A stretch of 15,301 nucleotides of DNA from assembly GCA_047627515.1 (NCBI GenBank), contig JBLHTU010000082.1, positions 1 through 15,301 of the forward strand, given 5' to 3'. Position numbers and translations under genes: made by a program. The stretch's first letter is position 1; each line of letters starts with the position of its first letter. This stretch comes from JAYPLE01 sp047627515 (lineage in GTDB: Bacteria; Bacteroidota; Bacteroidia; Cytophagales; Cyclobacteriaceae). Below are positions 1 to 7,203 of this stretch, one piece after another. Under the pieces are notes generated by a model. The model worked only from the letters and a program-made list of their open reading frames with translations. It did not search any database and was not told the origin of the DNA.

Positions 1-1178
1 TTTATATCGTTATCTGCGTCCTGATTTTCTAGTAACTGTAAGATTCGTTCAGCACTAGGGACACCGTAACCGATGTAATTGTTTCCATATGGATACAAGT
101 GTCCAGACTTTTCGATGATAGCTTTGATTTGCTGAGCCGATAATGTGCTGTCGGCTTCCATGATAGTAGCGGCTAGTCCAGTGATGATGGGAGCTGAAAA
201 AGAGGTTCCATTACTGGCAAAACAGGCTATTTCGGGTTTGAGGTAACCGATGCTCGGTGTGCCTTCGGAGCTATACCTCATTTTGACATGTCGATTGAGC
301 AAGCTGGCACCTACAGATAAGGCTCCTTTGGCATCGGCTGGTGCGGAAAGTACTTTCCAGTTTTTACGTGACCCCTCATTGCCAGCGGAGACAACGACCA
401 GAATGTTTTTGGAAAAGTGAGCAATATCTACTGCACGAGACAATAGACTAGTTTGCCCATCCATCATCTCTGGCGTATAGTTTTCTGACTTCTGATTGTA
501 ACCGTCAGAGTAACCAAGGGAGATATTGATCAGTCGAACACCTTGACGATGCATTTCTTCCAAGGCTGCAATTAGGTAATCTTCCTCAAGTCTTTTCTCA
601 TAGCCTCCATGATCAGTCCGCGCTAGATAGAAGGATGCTCCGGTTGCAAACCCGTAGTTGATATTAAATTCTTTACTGAAGCCACCGATGAGTCTCCAAA
701 CATCAGTCCCATGCTGATCGTCCAAGCCCTTTGACCCTGCATAAGGCGTCATAGCTGGTGTCACGTAGTCCACATAGGACTTTACTTGTTCGTTACTAAA
801 TAAGTGTACTAAAGCAGCGTCTTCGGGAGCATCCAGAAAACCCCCATCGATGATGCCAATCTTTACACCTTGCCCATTGAGTCCTTTGGCTGTTAGGTAC
901 TTTGCACCGATCTGATCTAGTGCATACCCGTAGCCCTTTTCATCGCCATTCATCGATGCTTGCTGATAGGTTTGTAGGGGCAACATAGGCACAGTACTAT
1001 TTTTTAACTGAACGGAGCTGTAAGAACAGAAGGGCATCCACTCAGAGCAAAAAATAGGTCGAATTTTAAGGTCAGCAGTATCTCGCTTATTAATCCAGAC
1101 TTTAGTTTGGCCAGATAAATTAGATGATAAGATCAAGCAGAACCAGAGCAGTATACTTAACTTTATGGGTATAGACAT
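1..1178 (-). CDS. Secreted subtilisin-like (S8) serine peptidase, C-terminus cut by window edge
   Basis: My reverse-strand translation gives an open frame of 392 codons from the ATG at 1178 to the window edge with no stop. It opens with a signal peptide (Met-Ser-Ile-Pro-Ile-Lys followed by a hydrophobic stretch, ending near residue 24). The S8 triad is visible: Asp111 in IGIIDGGF, His156 in DDQHGTDV and Ser326 in NGTSFSAP. The oxyanion Asn267 sits in VVVSAGNEGS. The His motif reads HGTDV rather than the common HGTHV. The catalytic fold ends close to the window edge, so any C-terminal sorting or adhesion domain lies outside and cannot be judged. The product probably hydrolyses proteins outside the cytoplasm; its substrate is unknown. 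The chosen start is the first in-frame ATG and gives a good signal peptide. The gene is divergent from pepP with only 35 bp between start codons. Confidence 0.9.
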   Translation of the reverse strand, partial: MSIPIKLSILLWFCLILSSNLSGQTKVWINKRDTADLKIRPIFCSEWMPFCSYSSVQLKNSTVPMLPLQTYQQASMNGDEKGYGYALDQIGAKYLTAKGLNGQGVKIGIIDGGFLDAPEDAALVHLFSNEQVKSYVDYVTPAMTPYAGSKGLDDQHGTDVWRLIGGFSKEFNINYGFATGASFYLARTDHGGYEKRLEEDYLIAALEEMHRQGVRLINISLGYSDGYNQKSENYTPEMMDGQTSLLSRAVDIAHFSKNILVVVSAGNEGSRKNWKVLSAPADAKGALSVGASLLNRHVKMRYSSEGTPSIGYLKPEIACFASNGTSFSAPIITGLAATIMEADSTLSAQQIKAIIEKSGHLYPYGNNYIGYGVPSAERILQLLENQDADNDI

Positions 1179-1213
1179 CGCAATAAAAGTAGTAAGATTA
1201 AACTTATCAACTA

Positions 1214-2512
1214 ATGAAGTATCGACCCTTAGACTCCCAGCTTTTTGTTCAGAACCGAGCTAGACTACTAGCAGGCTTAAAGCCAAATTCCGTTGTCCTC
1301 ATCAGGTCAAATGATATCATGCCTACAAACGCTGACGGCACGATGCCTTTTCATCAAAATTCAAATTTGTTTTGGTTAACAGGAGTTGATCAGGAGGAAA
1401 CAGTATTGATTCTTGCACCCGATTTCCCAGAACCTAAGATGCGGGAGATATTATTTGTGAGGGAAACAAACGAGCAAATAGCTGTTTGGGAAGGCCATAA
1501 ACTAACCAAAGAAGAGGGAGAGCAAGTAAGTGGAATTAGAAACATCAAGTGGATCCATGACTTTGAGCAGACGCTCTACACCGTGCTAGCTGAGTCAGAA
1601 CATATTTATATGTACATGAATGAGCATATCCGTAACGCTACTGAAGTACAGACGTCAAATGATAGACTAATTGATTGGGTCAAAAGTACCTACCCACTAT
1701 ATTCTTACGAACGACTTGCTCCTCTGATTTATCAGTCTAGAACCATCAAGCTCGAAGAAGAAGTTAAGATGATTGAGCATGCCTGCCATATCACGGAGCA
1801 GGGATTTAGAGATATTCTTGATGTAGTCAAGCCAGGTGTATGGGAGTACGAACTGGAAGCAGAGTATTTGTATACGTTTGTCAGGAATCGCTCAAGAGGC
1901 TTTGCCTATACGCCGATCATTGCTGGAGGGGGCAACGCATGTGTTCTACACTACATAGAAAACAATCAGCAGCTTCAGGAAGGGGACTTGCTCTTAATGG
2001 ATGTCGGAGCTGAATATGCCAATTATAATGCTGATATGACCCGTACTATTCCGGTCAACGGAAGGTTTTCAAAGCGTCAGCGAAGTGTCTATGACGCTGT
2101 ACTCAGAGTTAAAAATCGTGCAACTGATATTTTGCGACCCGGGATCAAGATCCCTGATTATCACAAAGAAGTGGGGTTGTTCATGGAGGAAGAGTTAGTA
2201 GAGTTGGGTCTGATTGACAAAACAGATATTAAAAATCAGAATCCTGATTGGCCTGCTTATAAAAAATATTTTATGCATGGTACTTCACATCATCTAGGGC
2301 TAGATGTACATGATGTGGCGTCTTTGTATGATCCGGTTGCTGTTGGAATGGTTTTTACCGTGGAGCCAGGTATTTATATCTCAGAAGAAAATATCGGTAT
2401 CCGGCTCGAGGATGACATTTTGATTACGGAATCAGGGCATAAAAACTTAATGCGTAACATCCCGATTCATGCCGAAGAAATCGAGGACCTCATTCAAAAA
2501 AGCAAAGATTAA
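1214..2512 (+). CDS. pepP: Xaa-Pro aminopeptidase (M24B, aminopeptidase P)
   Basis: This 432-residue protein is the length of bacterial aminopeptidase P, which removes N-terminal residues preceding proline and uses two metal ions, usually manganese. The N-terminal creatinase-like domain spans roughly residues 1-165 and the pita-bread catalytic domain about 170-425. All five expected metal ligands are present: Asp263 (LLMDVGAEY), Asp274 (NADMTRT), His359 (HGTSHHLGLDVHD), Glu384 (FTVEPGIYI) and Glu399 (IGIRLEDD). The supporting His246 and His366 are also in place. There is no signal peptide, so it should be cytoplasmic. Its TAA overlaps the ATG of the next gene (TAATG at 2510-2514), suggesting translational coupling. 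The assignment rests on complete motifs; physiological substrates (dietary peptides or protein turnover) are inferred. Confidence 0.95.
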   Translation: MKYRPLDSQLFVQNRARLLAGLKPNSVVLIRSNDIMPTNADGTMPFHQNSNLFWLTGVDQEETVLILAPDFPEPKMREILFVRETNEQIAVWEGHKLTKEEGEQVSGIRNIKWIHDFEQTLYTVLAESEHIYMYMNEHIRNATEVQTSNDRLIDWVKSTYPLYSYERLAPLIYQSRTIKLEEEVKMIEHACHITEQGFRDILDVVKPGVWEYELEAEYLYTFVRNRSRGFAYTPIIAGGGNACVLHYIENNQQLQEGDLLLMDVGAEYANYNADMTRTIPVNGRFSKRQRSVYDAVLRVKNRATDILRPGIKIPDYHKEVGLFMEEELVELGLIDKTDIKNQNPDWPAYKKYFMHGTSHHLGLDVHDVASLYDPVAVGMVFTVEPGIYISEENIGIRLEDDILITESGHKNLMRNIPIHAEEIEDLIQKSKD

Positions 2513-2931
2513 TGTCAGAAGAGATTATATCCAATGAAGCCCCCGAGCCAGTCGGTTTATATCCCCATGCACGTCGGGTTGGGAATTTTATTTATTTATC
2601 AGGGATTGGTCCACGTAGGAAAGGAAGCAAAGATATACCCGGAGTGACATTAGACCCATCTGGTCAGATTGCGTCATACGATATAGAAATACAGTGCCGG
2701 TCGGTATTTGATAATGTCAAGGCAGTGCTAACAGCTGCCGGAGCTAGATGGGATCAGCTTGTAGATGTTCAGGTGTTTTTAACTAACATGAAAGATGATT
2801 TTACAACTTATAATGCGGTTTATGCAGACTATTTTGCTGATAACCGGCCAACAAGAACTACTGTAGAGATCAGCTCGTTGCCGACACCTATAGGGATCGA
2901 ACTCAAGTGCGTGGCATATGTCGGAGACTGA
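2512..2931 (+). CDS. RidA/YjgF-superfamily deaminase, closest to 2-aminomuconate deaminase
   Basis: The 139-residue protein has the single chorismate-mutase-like RidA fold, which normally forms trimers with active sites between subunits. The family arginine is Arg115 (RPTRTTVEI) and the acidic partner is Glu130 (IGIELKCVA). Features beyond generic RidA point to the 2-aminomuconate deaminase branch, which releases ammonia from 2-aminomuconate in the 3-hydroxyanthranilate/kynurenine or 2-aminophenol degradation routes: the opening APEPVGLYPHARRVGN, a LSGIGPR segment, an inserted IPGV motif near residues 42-45, and YDIEIQCRSVF. That subgroup call comes from remembered family sequences and was not aligned. 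No other kynurenine-pathway gene is visible here. It could equally act as a general enamine/imine deaminase that protects PLP enzymes. It overlaps pepP by one base and is probably co-transcribed with it. Confidence 0.8.
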   Translation: MSEEIISNEAPEPVGLYPHARRVGNFIYLSGIGPRRKGSKDIPGVTLDPSGQIASYDIEIQCRSVFDNVKAVLTAAGARWDQLVDVQVFLTNMKDDFTTYNAVYADYFADNRPTRTTVEISSLPTPIGIELKCVAYVGD

Positions 2932-2969
2932 TTTTCGACACTTTAGTCTCAATGACAGGGATTAATGTA

Positions 2970-2977
2970 TATTTTTG
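2970..2977 (+). promoter_or_regulatory. Bacteroidota -7 box (TAnnTTTG) ahead of the DUF4290-murA operon
   Basis: The octamer TATTTTTG matches the Bacteroidota -7 consensus TAnnTTTG exactly and ends 17 bases before the ATG at 2995, in the only sizeable gap (63 bp) between the deaminase and DUF4290 genes. No clear -33 TTTG is found at the normal distance, so this is a half-supported promoter. If used, transcription would start only about 10 bases before the start codon. Confidence 0.35.
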
Positions 2978-2994
2978 AGCTTTAAAACATATAC

Positions 2995-3702
2995 ATGGAA
3001 TACAATACAGAGAGAGACCATCTGAAATTAAGAGAGTACGGAAGGAACGTACAGCGAATGGTCTCTTACATCAAAACAGTAGAAGACAGGGAAAAGAGAA
3101 ACAGTTACGCCATCACATTGGTTGAGTTGATGAAACAAATCAACCCCAATTTGAAGGATTCCCAAGAGTACGAGCAAAAAGTTTGGGATGATTTATTCAT
3201 TGTCTCAGAATTTGAATTAGATATTGATAGCCCTTATCCCAAGCCGGATGCTGCTATACTGGATCGAAAGCCCGATAGAGTAAAATATAATTTCAATAAG
3301 ATTAAGTACCGGCATTACGGTAGGAGTCTGGAAATTCTAATCGAGCAAGCCATCAACCTAGAGGATCCTGCAGAAAAGCAAGGAGCTGTGATTACTATAG
3401 GTAAGCTGATGAAGAGTTTCTACAATACGTGGAATCGAGAGAATATAGAAGACGAGCAGGTATTGAAAAATATCAAGCAGCTTTCAGATAATCAGTTAGA
3501 TATAGATATTGAGACTGTCAAAGACTTGAATCTTTTTGATATGGCTAAGCCTGCTTCTGATGGCACTCGCACCAAGAACCGTAGCAACAACGGAAACCGC
3601 AACAGCAACAAAGGCAAACGCAACAACAGCGGCAACAACAGCGGCAACAACAACAGCGGTAACAACAACAACAATCAAAGAAAAAGAAGAACGAATAACT
3701 AA
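2995..3702 (+). CDS. DUF4290 family protein with basic Asn-rich tail
   Basis: The 235-residue protein is recognised as DUF4290, a Bacteroidota family of unknown function commonly found next to murA. The conserved part (about residues 1-182) starts MEYNTERDHLKLREYGRNVQ and is predicted mostly helical and highly charged. It contains a repeat-like pair of similar segments: LKLREYGRNVQRMVSYI near residues 10-26 and IKYRHYGRSLEILIEQA near 103-119. Residues 183-235 form a disordered tail rich in Asn, Gly, Ser, Lys and Arg with NNSG repeats and a basic end (QRKRRTNN), resembling nucleic-acid-binding tails. No signal peptide or membrane segment is seen, so it is cytoplasmic. Its stop codon is immediately followed by the murA ATG (TAAATG), implying coupled expression and possibly a role linked to envelope synthesis; that link is inference. 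Confidence 0.85.
   Translation: MEYNTERDHLKLREYGRNVQRMVSYIKTVEDREKRNSYAITLVELMKQINPNLKDSQEYEQKVWDDLFIVSEFELDIDSPYPKPDAAILDRKPDRVKYNFNKIKYRHYGRSLEILIEQAINLEDPAEKQGAVITIGKLMKSFYNTWNRENIEDEQVLKNIKQLSDNQLDIDIETVKDLNLFDMAKPASDGTRTKNRSNNGNRNSNKGKRNNSGNNSGNNNSGNNNNNQRKRRTNN
3622..3675 (+). repeat. In-frame short tandem repeats encoding NNSG units
   Basis: Two perfect 12-base copies of AACAACAGCGGC (3622-3633 and 3634-3645) are followed by a 15-base variant (3646-3660) and a run of AAC codons (3661-3675). They encode NNSG-NNSG-NNNSG-NNNNN inside the disordered tail of the DUF4290 protein. Because unit lengths are multiples of three, copy-number change would alter tail length without frameshifting into murA. 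The opposite strand of this repeat produces spurious Leu- and Val-rich reading frames. Confidence 0.9.
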
Positions 3703-5010
3703 ATGGGATCTTTTCGGGTAAGGGGAAGTAAGCGACTCTCTGGTGAAATCACCCCCCAAGGTGCAAAAAATGAAGCATTGCAGGTTATTTCAGCTGTTTT
3801 GCTCACAGATAAGACGGTTTATATTCATAAGATCCCCAACATTAGGGATGTTATTAAACTGATAGAACTTCTATCTGACTTAGGCGTTACGACCGAAAAA
3901 ACTGGCCCCGAATCTTATAAGTTTACAGCTCAACACGTCAATATTGATTTCCTTGAAACAGTAGCGTTCAAGGAGCAAGCCTCTTCACTGAGAGGCTCTA
4001 TCATGATCCTGGGGCCGTTATTGGCTCGGTTTGGAGTTGGTAAGATGCCCAAACCAGGAGGAGATAAGATTGGAAGAAGAAGAGTAGACACGCATTTCAT
4101 CGGGTTTCAAAAGTTAGGTGCTACCTTTCACTATGATGCCGGCAATTCATTTTATACCGTAGATGGCTCTAATCTAAAAGGTGCATACATGCACTTGGAT
4201 GAAGCGTCAGTGACAGGCACGGCCAATATTGTCATGGCCGCAGTACTTGCGGACGGTGTGACGAGCATCTATAACGCAGCTTGCGAGCCCTATTTGCAAC
4301 AGCTTTGTCGTATGCTAAACAGCATGGGCGCCAGGATTGAGGGTATAGGGTCTAATCTATTGAAAATTACAGGTGTAACATCTCTTGGCGGCACGACGCA
4401 TACGATGCTGCCTGATATGATCGAAATAGGTTCATTTATTGGACTAGCTGCTATGACGCAGTCCGAAATCACCATCAAGGACGCAAGGATTGATCAATTG
4501 GGGATTATCCCAGATACCTTTCGTCGACTAGGTGTTAAGATGGATTTTCGCGGAGACGACATCCATATTCCGGCACAGGATCATTATGAGATTGAAAATT
4601 ACATAGATGGATCTATCCTGACGATAGCGGATGCTATCTGGCCAGGGTTTACTCCTGATTTAATCAGTATAGCGCTTGTAACTGCTACTCAAGCTAAAGG
4701 GACTGTCTTGATTCATCAAAAGATGTTTGAAAGCCGATTATTTTTTGTGGATAAGCTCATCGATATGGGTGCGCAGATTATACTCTGTGATCCACATCGT
4801 GCCACAGTGATTGGCTTAGACCGCGCATTTCCACTCAAGGGGATCTCTATGACTTCCCCAGATATTAGGGCGGGAGTGTCATTATTGATTGCAGCACTGT
4901 CGGCAGAGGGAGTTAGCACCATCCACAATGTAGAGCAAATCGATCGAGGGTATCAGTTTATTGATACTCGTCTCAACGCGTTGGGTGCAGATATTGAGCG
5001 TTTTGACTAA
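3703..5010 (+). CDS. murA: UDP-N-acetylglucosamine 1-carboxyvinyltransferase, Asp-type active site
   Basis: This cytoplasmic enzyme transfers the enolpyruvyl group of phosphoenolpyruvate to UDP-GlcNAc, the first committed step of peptidoglycan synthesis. The 435 residues form the two-domain inside-out barrel typical of the family. Lys22 (QGAKNEALQ) matches the PEP-contacting lysine. Asp319 (WPGFTPDL) matches the general base Asp305 of E. coli MurA, and Arg389 (SPDIRAGVSL) matches Arg397. The active-site loop reads KPGGDKIGRRRVDTH, so Asp121 stands where E. coli has Cys115, the residue alkylated by fosfomycin; the same change gives fosfomycin insensitivity in mycobacteria and Chlamydia. The segment before Asp319 (DGSILTIADAIWPGF) differs from the E. 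coli form. The ending DRGYQFIDTRLNALGADIERFD is classical. The gene starts directly after the DUF4290 stop. No clear terminator was found downstream. Confidence 0.96.
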   Translation: MGSFRVRGSKRLSGEITPQGAKNEALQVISAVLLTDKTVYIHKIPNIRDVIKLIELLSDLGVTTEKTGPESYKFTAQHVNIDFLETVAFKEQASSLRGSIMILGPLLARFGVGKMPKPGGDKIGRRRVDTHFIGFQKLGATFHYDAGNSFYTVDGSNLKGAYMHLDEASVTGTANIVMAAVLADGVTSIYNAACEPYLQQLCRMLNSMGARIEGIGSNLLKITGVTSLGGTTHTMLPDMIEIGSFIGLAAMTQSEITIKDARIDQLGIIPDTFRRLGVKMDFRGDDIHIPAQDHYEIENYIDGSILTIADAIWPGFTPDLISIALVTATQAKGTVLIHQKMFESRLFFVDKLIDMGAQIILCDPHRATVIGLDRAFPLKGISMTSPDIRAGVSLLIAALSAEGVSTIHNVEQIDRGYQFIDTRLNALGADIERFD

Positions 5011-5082
5011 GACCAGCTAGTTGATCAGAAAATATTTCGCCTTCTAATATCCGTCAGATTTAGTGGAGAATGCAGTGGATGA

Positions 5083-5106
5083 GCATCGGAAATCGTAACA
5101 CGATGC
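5083..5106. repeat. Inverted repeat GCATCG-n12-CGATGC before the GH113-like gene
   Basis: GCATCG (5083-5088) and CGATGC (5101-5106) are perfect 6-bp arms around a 12-base spacer. The repeat lies just upstream of a putative -33 element (5112-5114), a reasonable place for an activator or repressor site. No T-run follows, so it does not look like a terminator for murA. A 6-bp pair can arise by chance. Confidence 0.35.
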
Positions 5107-5111
5107 GGGCA

Positions 5112-5139
5112 TTGAGTGAAATAAATACAACTATCTTTC
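5112..5139 (+). promoter_or_regulatory. Putative Bacteroidota promoter for the GH113-like glycosidase
   Basis: TTG at 5112-5114 and TATCTTTC at 5132-5139 are separated by 17 bases. This resembles the Bacteroidota pair TTTG / TAnnTTTG with one mismatch in the last base of the -7 box. The start codon is 22 bases downstream of the box. It lies in the 151-bp gap after murA, which otherwise holds only the inverted repeat at 5083-5106. Confidence 0.4.
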
Positions 5140-5161
5140 AAGTCAGTAGTATACTAGAAAC

Positions 5162-6175
5162 ATGAGAATATATTCCATTATCGGTGTTGCAGCGGTTCTA
5201 TTCGGCGTTGTATGGGTGACTATTGATCCAAACGCTGATAGTAATGCAAAAATCAATGGTCTAAGCCTTGAATCTCCTCATGCGCCAATTGATAGCCTCA
5301 AGTTTGCTACTGTGCATCAATCCAGCGCCAACTATGTCGCCATTATTCCTTATGGTTTTTCTCGTCCGGAGCAGCCGGCTGTACATTATTCCTATGATCG
5401 ACAATGGTGGGGTGAGTCTAGAACTGGTGTAGTTCAACTTGTCAATTTTGCACATAAGGAAAACCTAAAGGTAATGATCAAGCCTCATGTTTGGATTGCA
5501 CAACAAGGTTGGCCAGGTGAGTATGAATTAAGATCTGAGGAGGACTGGAAAGAATGGGAATTGTCCTACCGGGCATATATTATCAACTTTGCAGAGATCG
5601 CAGAAGAACTAAATGTAGAGCTGTTTTGTATCGGAACAGAGTTTAGATTGGCTATTCGTCAACGACCTCTTTTCTGGTTGCATTTAATAAAGGAGGTACG
5701 CAAGGTGTATCATGGTAAGATCACATATGCTGCAAACTGGGATAATTATGAGCAGGTTAATTTCTGGAGTGAATTGGACTACATAGGCATTGACGCTTAT
5801 TTTCCTTTGGACAATACCTCCGTTCCCGACTTGGAAGTATTGAAGCGCAATTGGTTACCTATCAAAGAGGACCTTGCGGATTTGAATAAGGTTGAAGGTG
5901 TGCCGATCCTTTTTACAGAATTTGGATACAGAAGTGTTGAGTCTGCTGCAGGCAAGCAATGGGAATTGGACAATCGACCGTTGAATATGGATGCACAGTC
6001 TATAGCTTATCAAGCTTTATTTGAGACTTTTTGGGATGAGCCATGGTTTGATGGCGGATTTCTATGGAAATGGAGGTTTAGAGCAGGGACAGGTGGCTTG
6101 ACTGATACTGGTTATACGCCACAAGGCAAGCCGGGACTAAAAGTTATTACCAATCAATTCCAAACTGCCGAATAA
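5162..6175 (+). CDS. GH113-like TIM-barrel glycosidase, membrane-anchored or exported
   Basis: The 337-residue protein starts with a hydrophobic segment (residues about 4-20), a signal peptide or membrane anchor. It then carries a TIM barrel matching glycoside hydrolase family 113, whose characterised members are retaining beta-1,4-mannanases. The likely acid/base is Glu160 in CIGTEFR at the end of strand 4, and the likely nucleophile is Glu253 in PILFTEFGYRS at strand 7. Other family-like segments are MIKPHVWI (about 105-112), ITYAANWDNY (187-196), LDYIGIDAYFPL (205-216), FLWKWRF (300-306) and TPQGKPGLKV (319-328). These support hydrolysis of a beta-linked glycan, but mannan specificity is not shown and many Bacteroidota homologues are uncharacterised. 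A putative promoter precedes it at 5112-5139. Its last 29 bases overlap the 3' end of the convergent gene on the minus strand. Confidence 0.82.
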   Translation: MRIYSIIGVAAVLFGVVWVTIDPNADSNAKINGLSLESPHAPIDSLKFATVHQSSANYVAIIPYGFSRPEQPAVHYSYDRQWWGESRTGVVQLVNFAHKENLKVMIKPHVWIAQQGWPGEYELRSEEDWKEWELSYRAYIINFAEIAEELNVELFCIGTEFRLAIRQRPLFWLHLIKEVRKVYHGKITYAANWDNYEQVNFWSELDYIGIDAYFPLDNTSVPDLEVLKRNWLPIKEDLADLNKVEGVPILFTEFGYRSVESAAGKQWELDNRPLNMDAQSIAYQALFETFWDEPWFDGGFLWKWRFRAGTGGLTDTGYTPQGKPGLKVITNQFQTAE

Positions 6176-7160
6176 TCCTTCGATATGTTTTAGAGTTTGT
6201 GATTAAAATGGGTCCTTCATAAATACCAGCATTACCGCCAATATCTTCTACTTCGACTGTAAGAATATTGTCTCCGTATCTGTTGATTATGTCGTCTGGT
6301 ATATCATAGATACGCACTTGACTCCAGCTCTCGCTCCATCCTAGTGGTCGGTAATCTTTGGTCTGACCAATCAGTATCCCGTTTAGGTATACTTGATCGA
6401 AATCGTCAATCCTTCCCAGTACTACGACGAGTCCATCTTCCTCTCTCACAAACTCTGACAGCTCGAACGTTTTTCGATATGTTGCGATAGATCCAGAGGG
6501 TTTCTGGTTTTTCATTTCATGCCAAAAGCCAGGAACCATAGCCTCCTGCCAGTTCGAATCATCGTAATCCGGAGATCTCCACTGTGAATTTCTATTTGAC
6601 TGTATTTTCCAGATGCCCTCGAGATGCTGAATGGCCGGTAATTTGTCATTGGCAGAAAAGATGCCAATGGTACCTGATATAATTCCTCCATCTAGAACCG
6701 TATCGTAAACCCTCACCGCTATTATGTTTGGCGCATCTTTTTTAAGAATATTATTGGGTAAATGGTACGTTCTTCTGGAGTTATAGGCGGTCGAAAAATC
6801 AGGAGGCATATTGCCAGTAAACCCAATCCTTACCCCATTGACGAAGACCTCATCAGCATCATCAATATATCCTAAATCCAGAAAGAGCGACTTGCTGTCT
6901 ATGGTGTTGCTTGTGAGTTCAAACCCTACTCGGTACCAAGCAAAACCATCATAACCATGATAGCCCTCATTTTCCCATGCAGACGGGACAAACACCTCAT
7001 CCCACTGTGAATCATCATACCCTGGCTCAGCATATTCTTTATTGTCACCAATGATGAATTTCCAATATCCTTTTAGATTTAATTCGAGCCAGTTCCCGTA
7101 ATCTCCAGCTTGTAGCGATAGGGGTAGTAGAAACAGTATGATGAGGGTAGTCTTTATCAT
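6147..7160 (-). CDS. Exported protein with two GH2-type carbohydrate-binding-like domains, no catalytic domain
   Basis: The 337-residue protein has a signal peptide (MIKTTLIILFLLPLSLQAG) and two tandem copies of a galactose-binding-like jelly roll, of the kind at the N-terminus of GH2 beta-galactosidases and glucuronidases. Copy one spans about residues 28-168 (GYWKFIIGDN, YDDSQWDEVFVPSAWE, LGYIDDADEVFVNGVRIG) and copy two about 180-322 (GIWKIQSNRN, YDDSNWQEAMVPGFWHE, LGRIDDFDQVYLNGILIG). The two align clearly, implying internal duplication. The TIM barrel that normally follows in GH2 enzymes is absent, and the frame ends cleanly, so this is a stand-alone binding or accessory protein rather than an obvious truncation. 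It is convergent with the GH113-like gene and shares 29 bp at the 3' ends. A joint role in binding and cutting one glycan is inference. A short palindrome sits 44 bp before the start. Confidence 0.75.
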   Translation of the reverse strand: MIKTTLIILFLLPLSLQAGDYGNWLELNLKGYWKFIIGDNKEYAEPGYDDSQWDEVFVPSAWENEGYHGYDGFAWYRVGFELTSNTIDSKSLFLDLGYIDDADEVFVNGVRIGFTGNMPPDFSTAYNSRRTYHLPNNILKKDAPNIIAVRVYDTVLDGGIISGTIGIFSANDKLPAIQHLEGIWKIQSNRNSQWRSPDYDDSNWQEAMVPGFWHEMKNQKPSGSIATYRKTFELSEFVREEDGLVVVLGRIDDFDQVYLNGILIGQTKDYRPLGWSESWSQVRIYDIPDDIINRYGDNILTVEVEDIGGNAGIYEGPILITNSKTYRRIIRQFGIDW

Positions 7161-7203
7161 GGTTTTGTCGCTTTACAAGTTTACAAATAAGTTGGAAGTA
7201 ACA

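Noticed and set aside
3492..3759. Leu-rich and Val/Ala-rich reading frames on the minus strand
   Set aside because: They are the reverse complement of the AAC/AGC/GGC repeats in the DUF4290 tail; composition is a repeat artefact and they overlap two well-supported genes.
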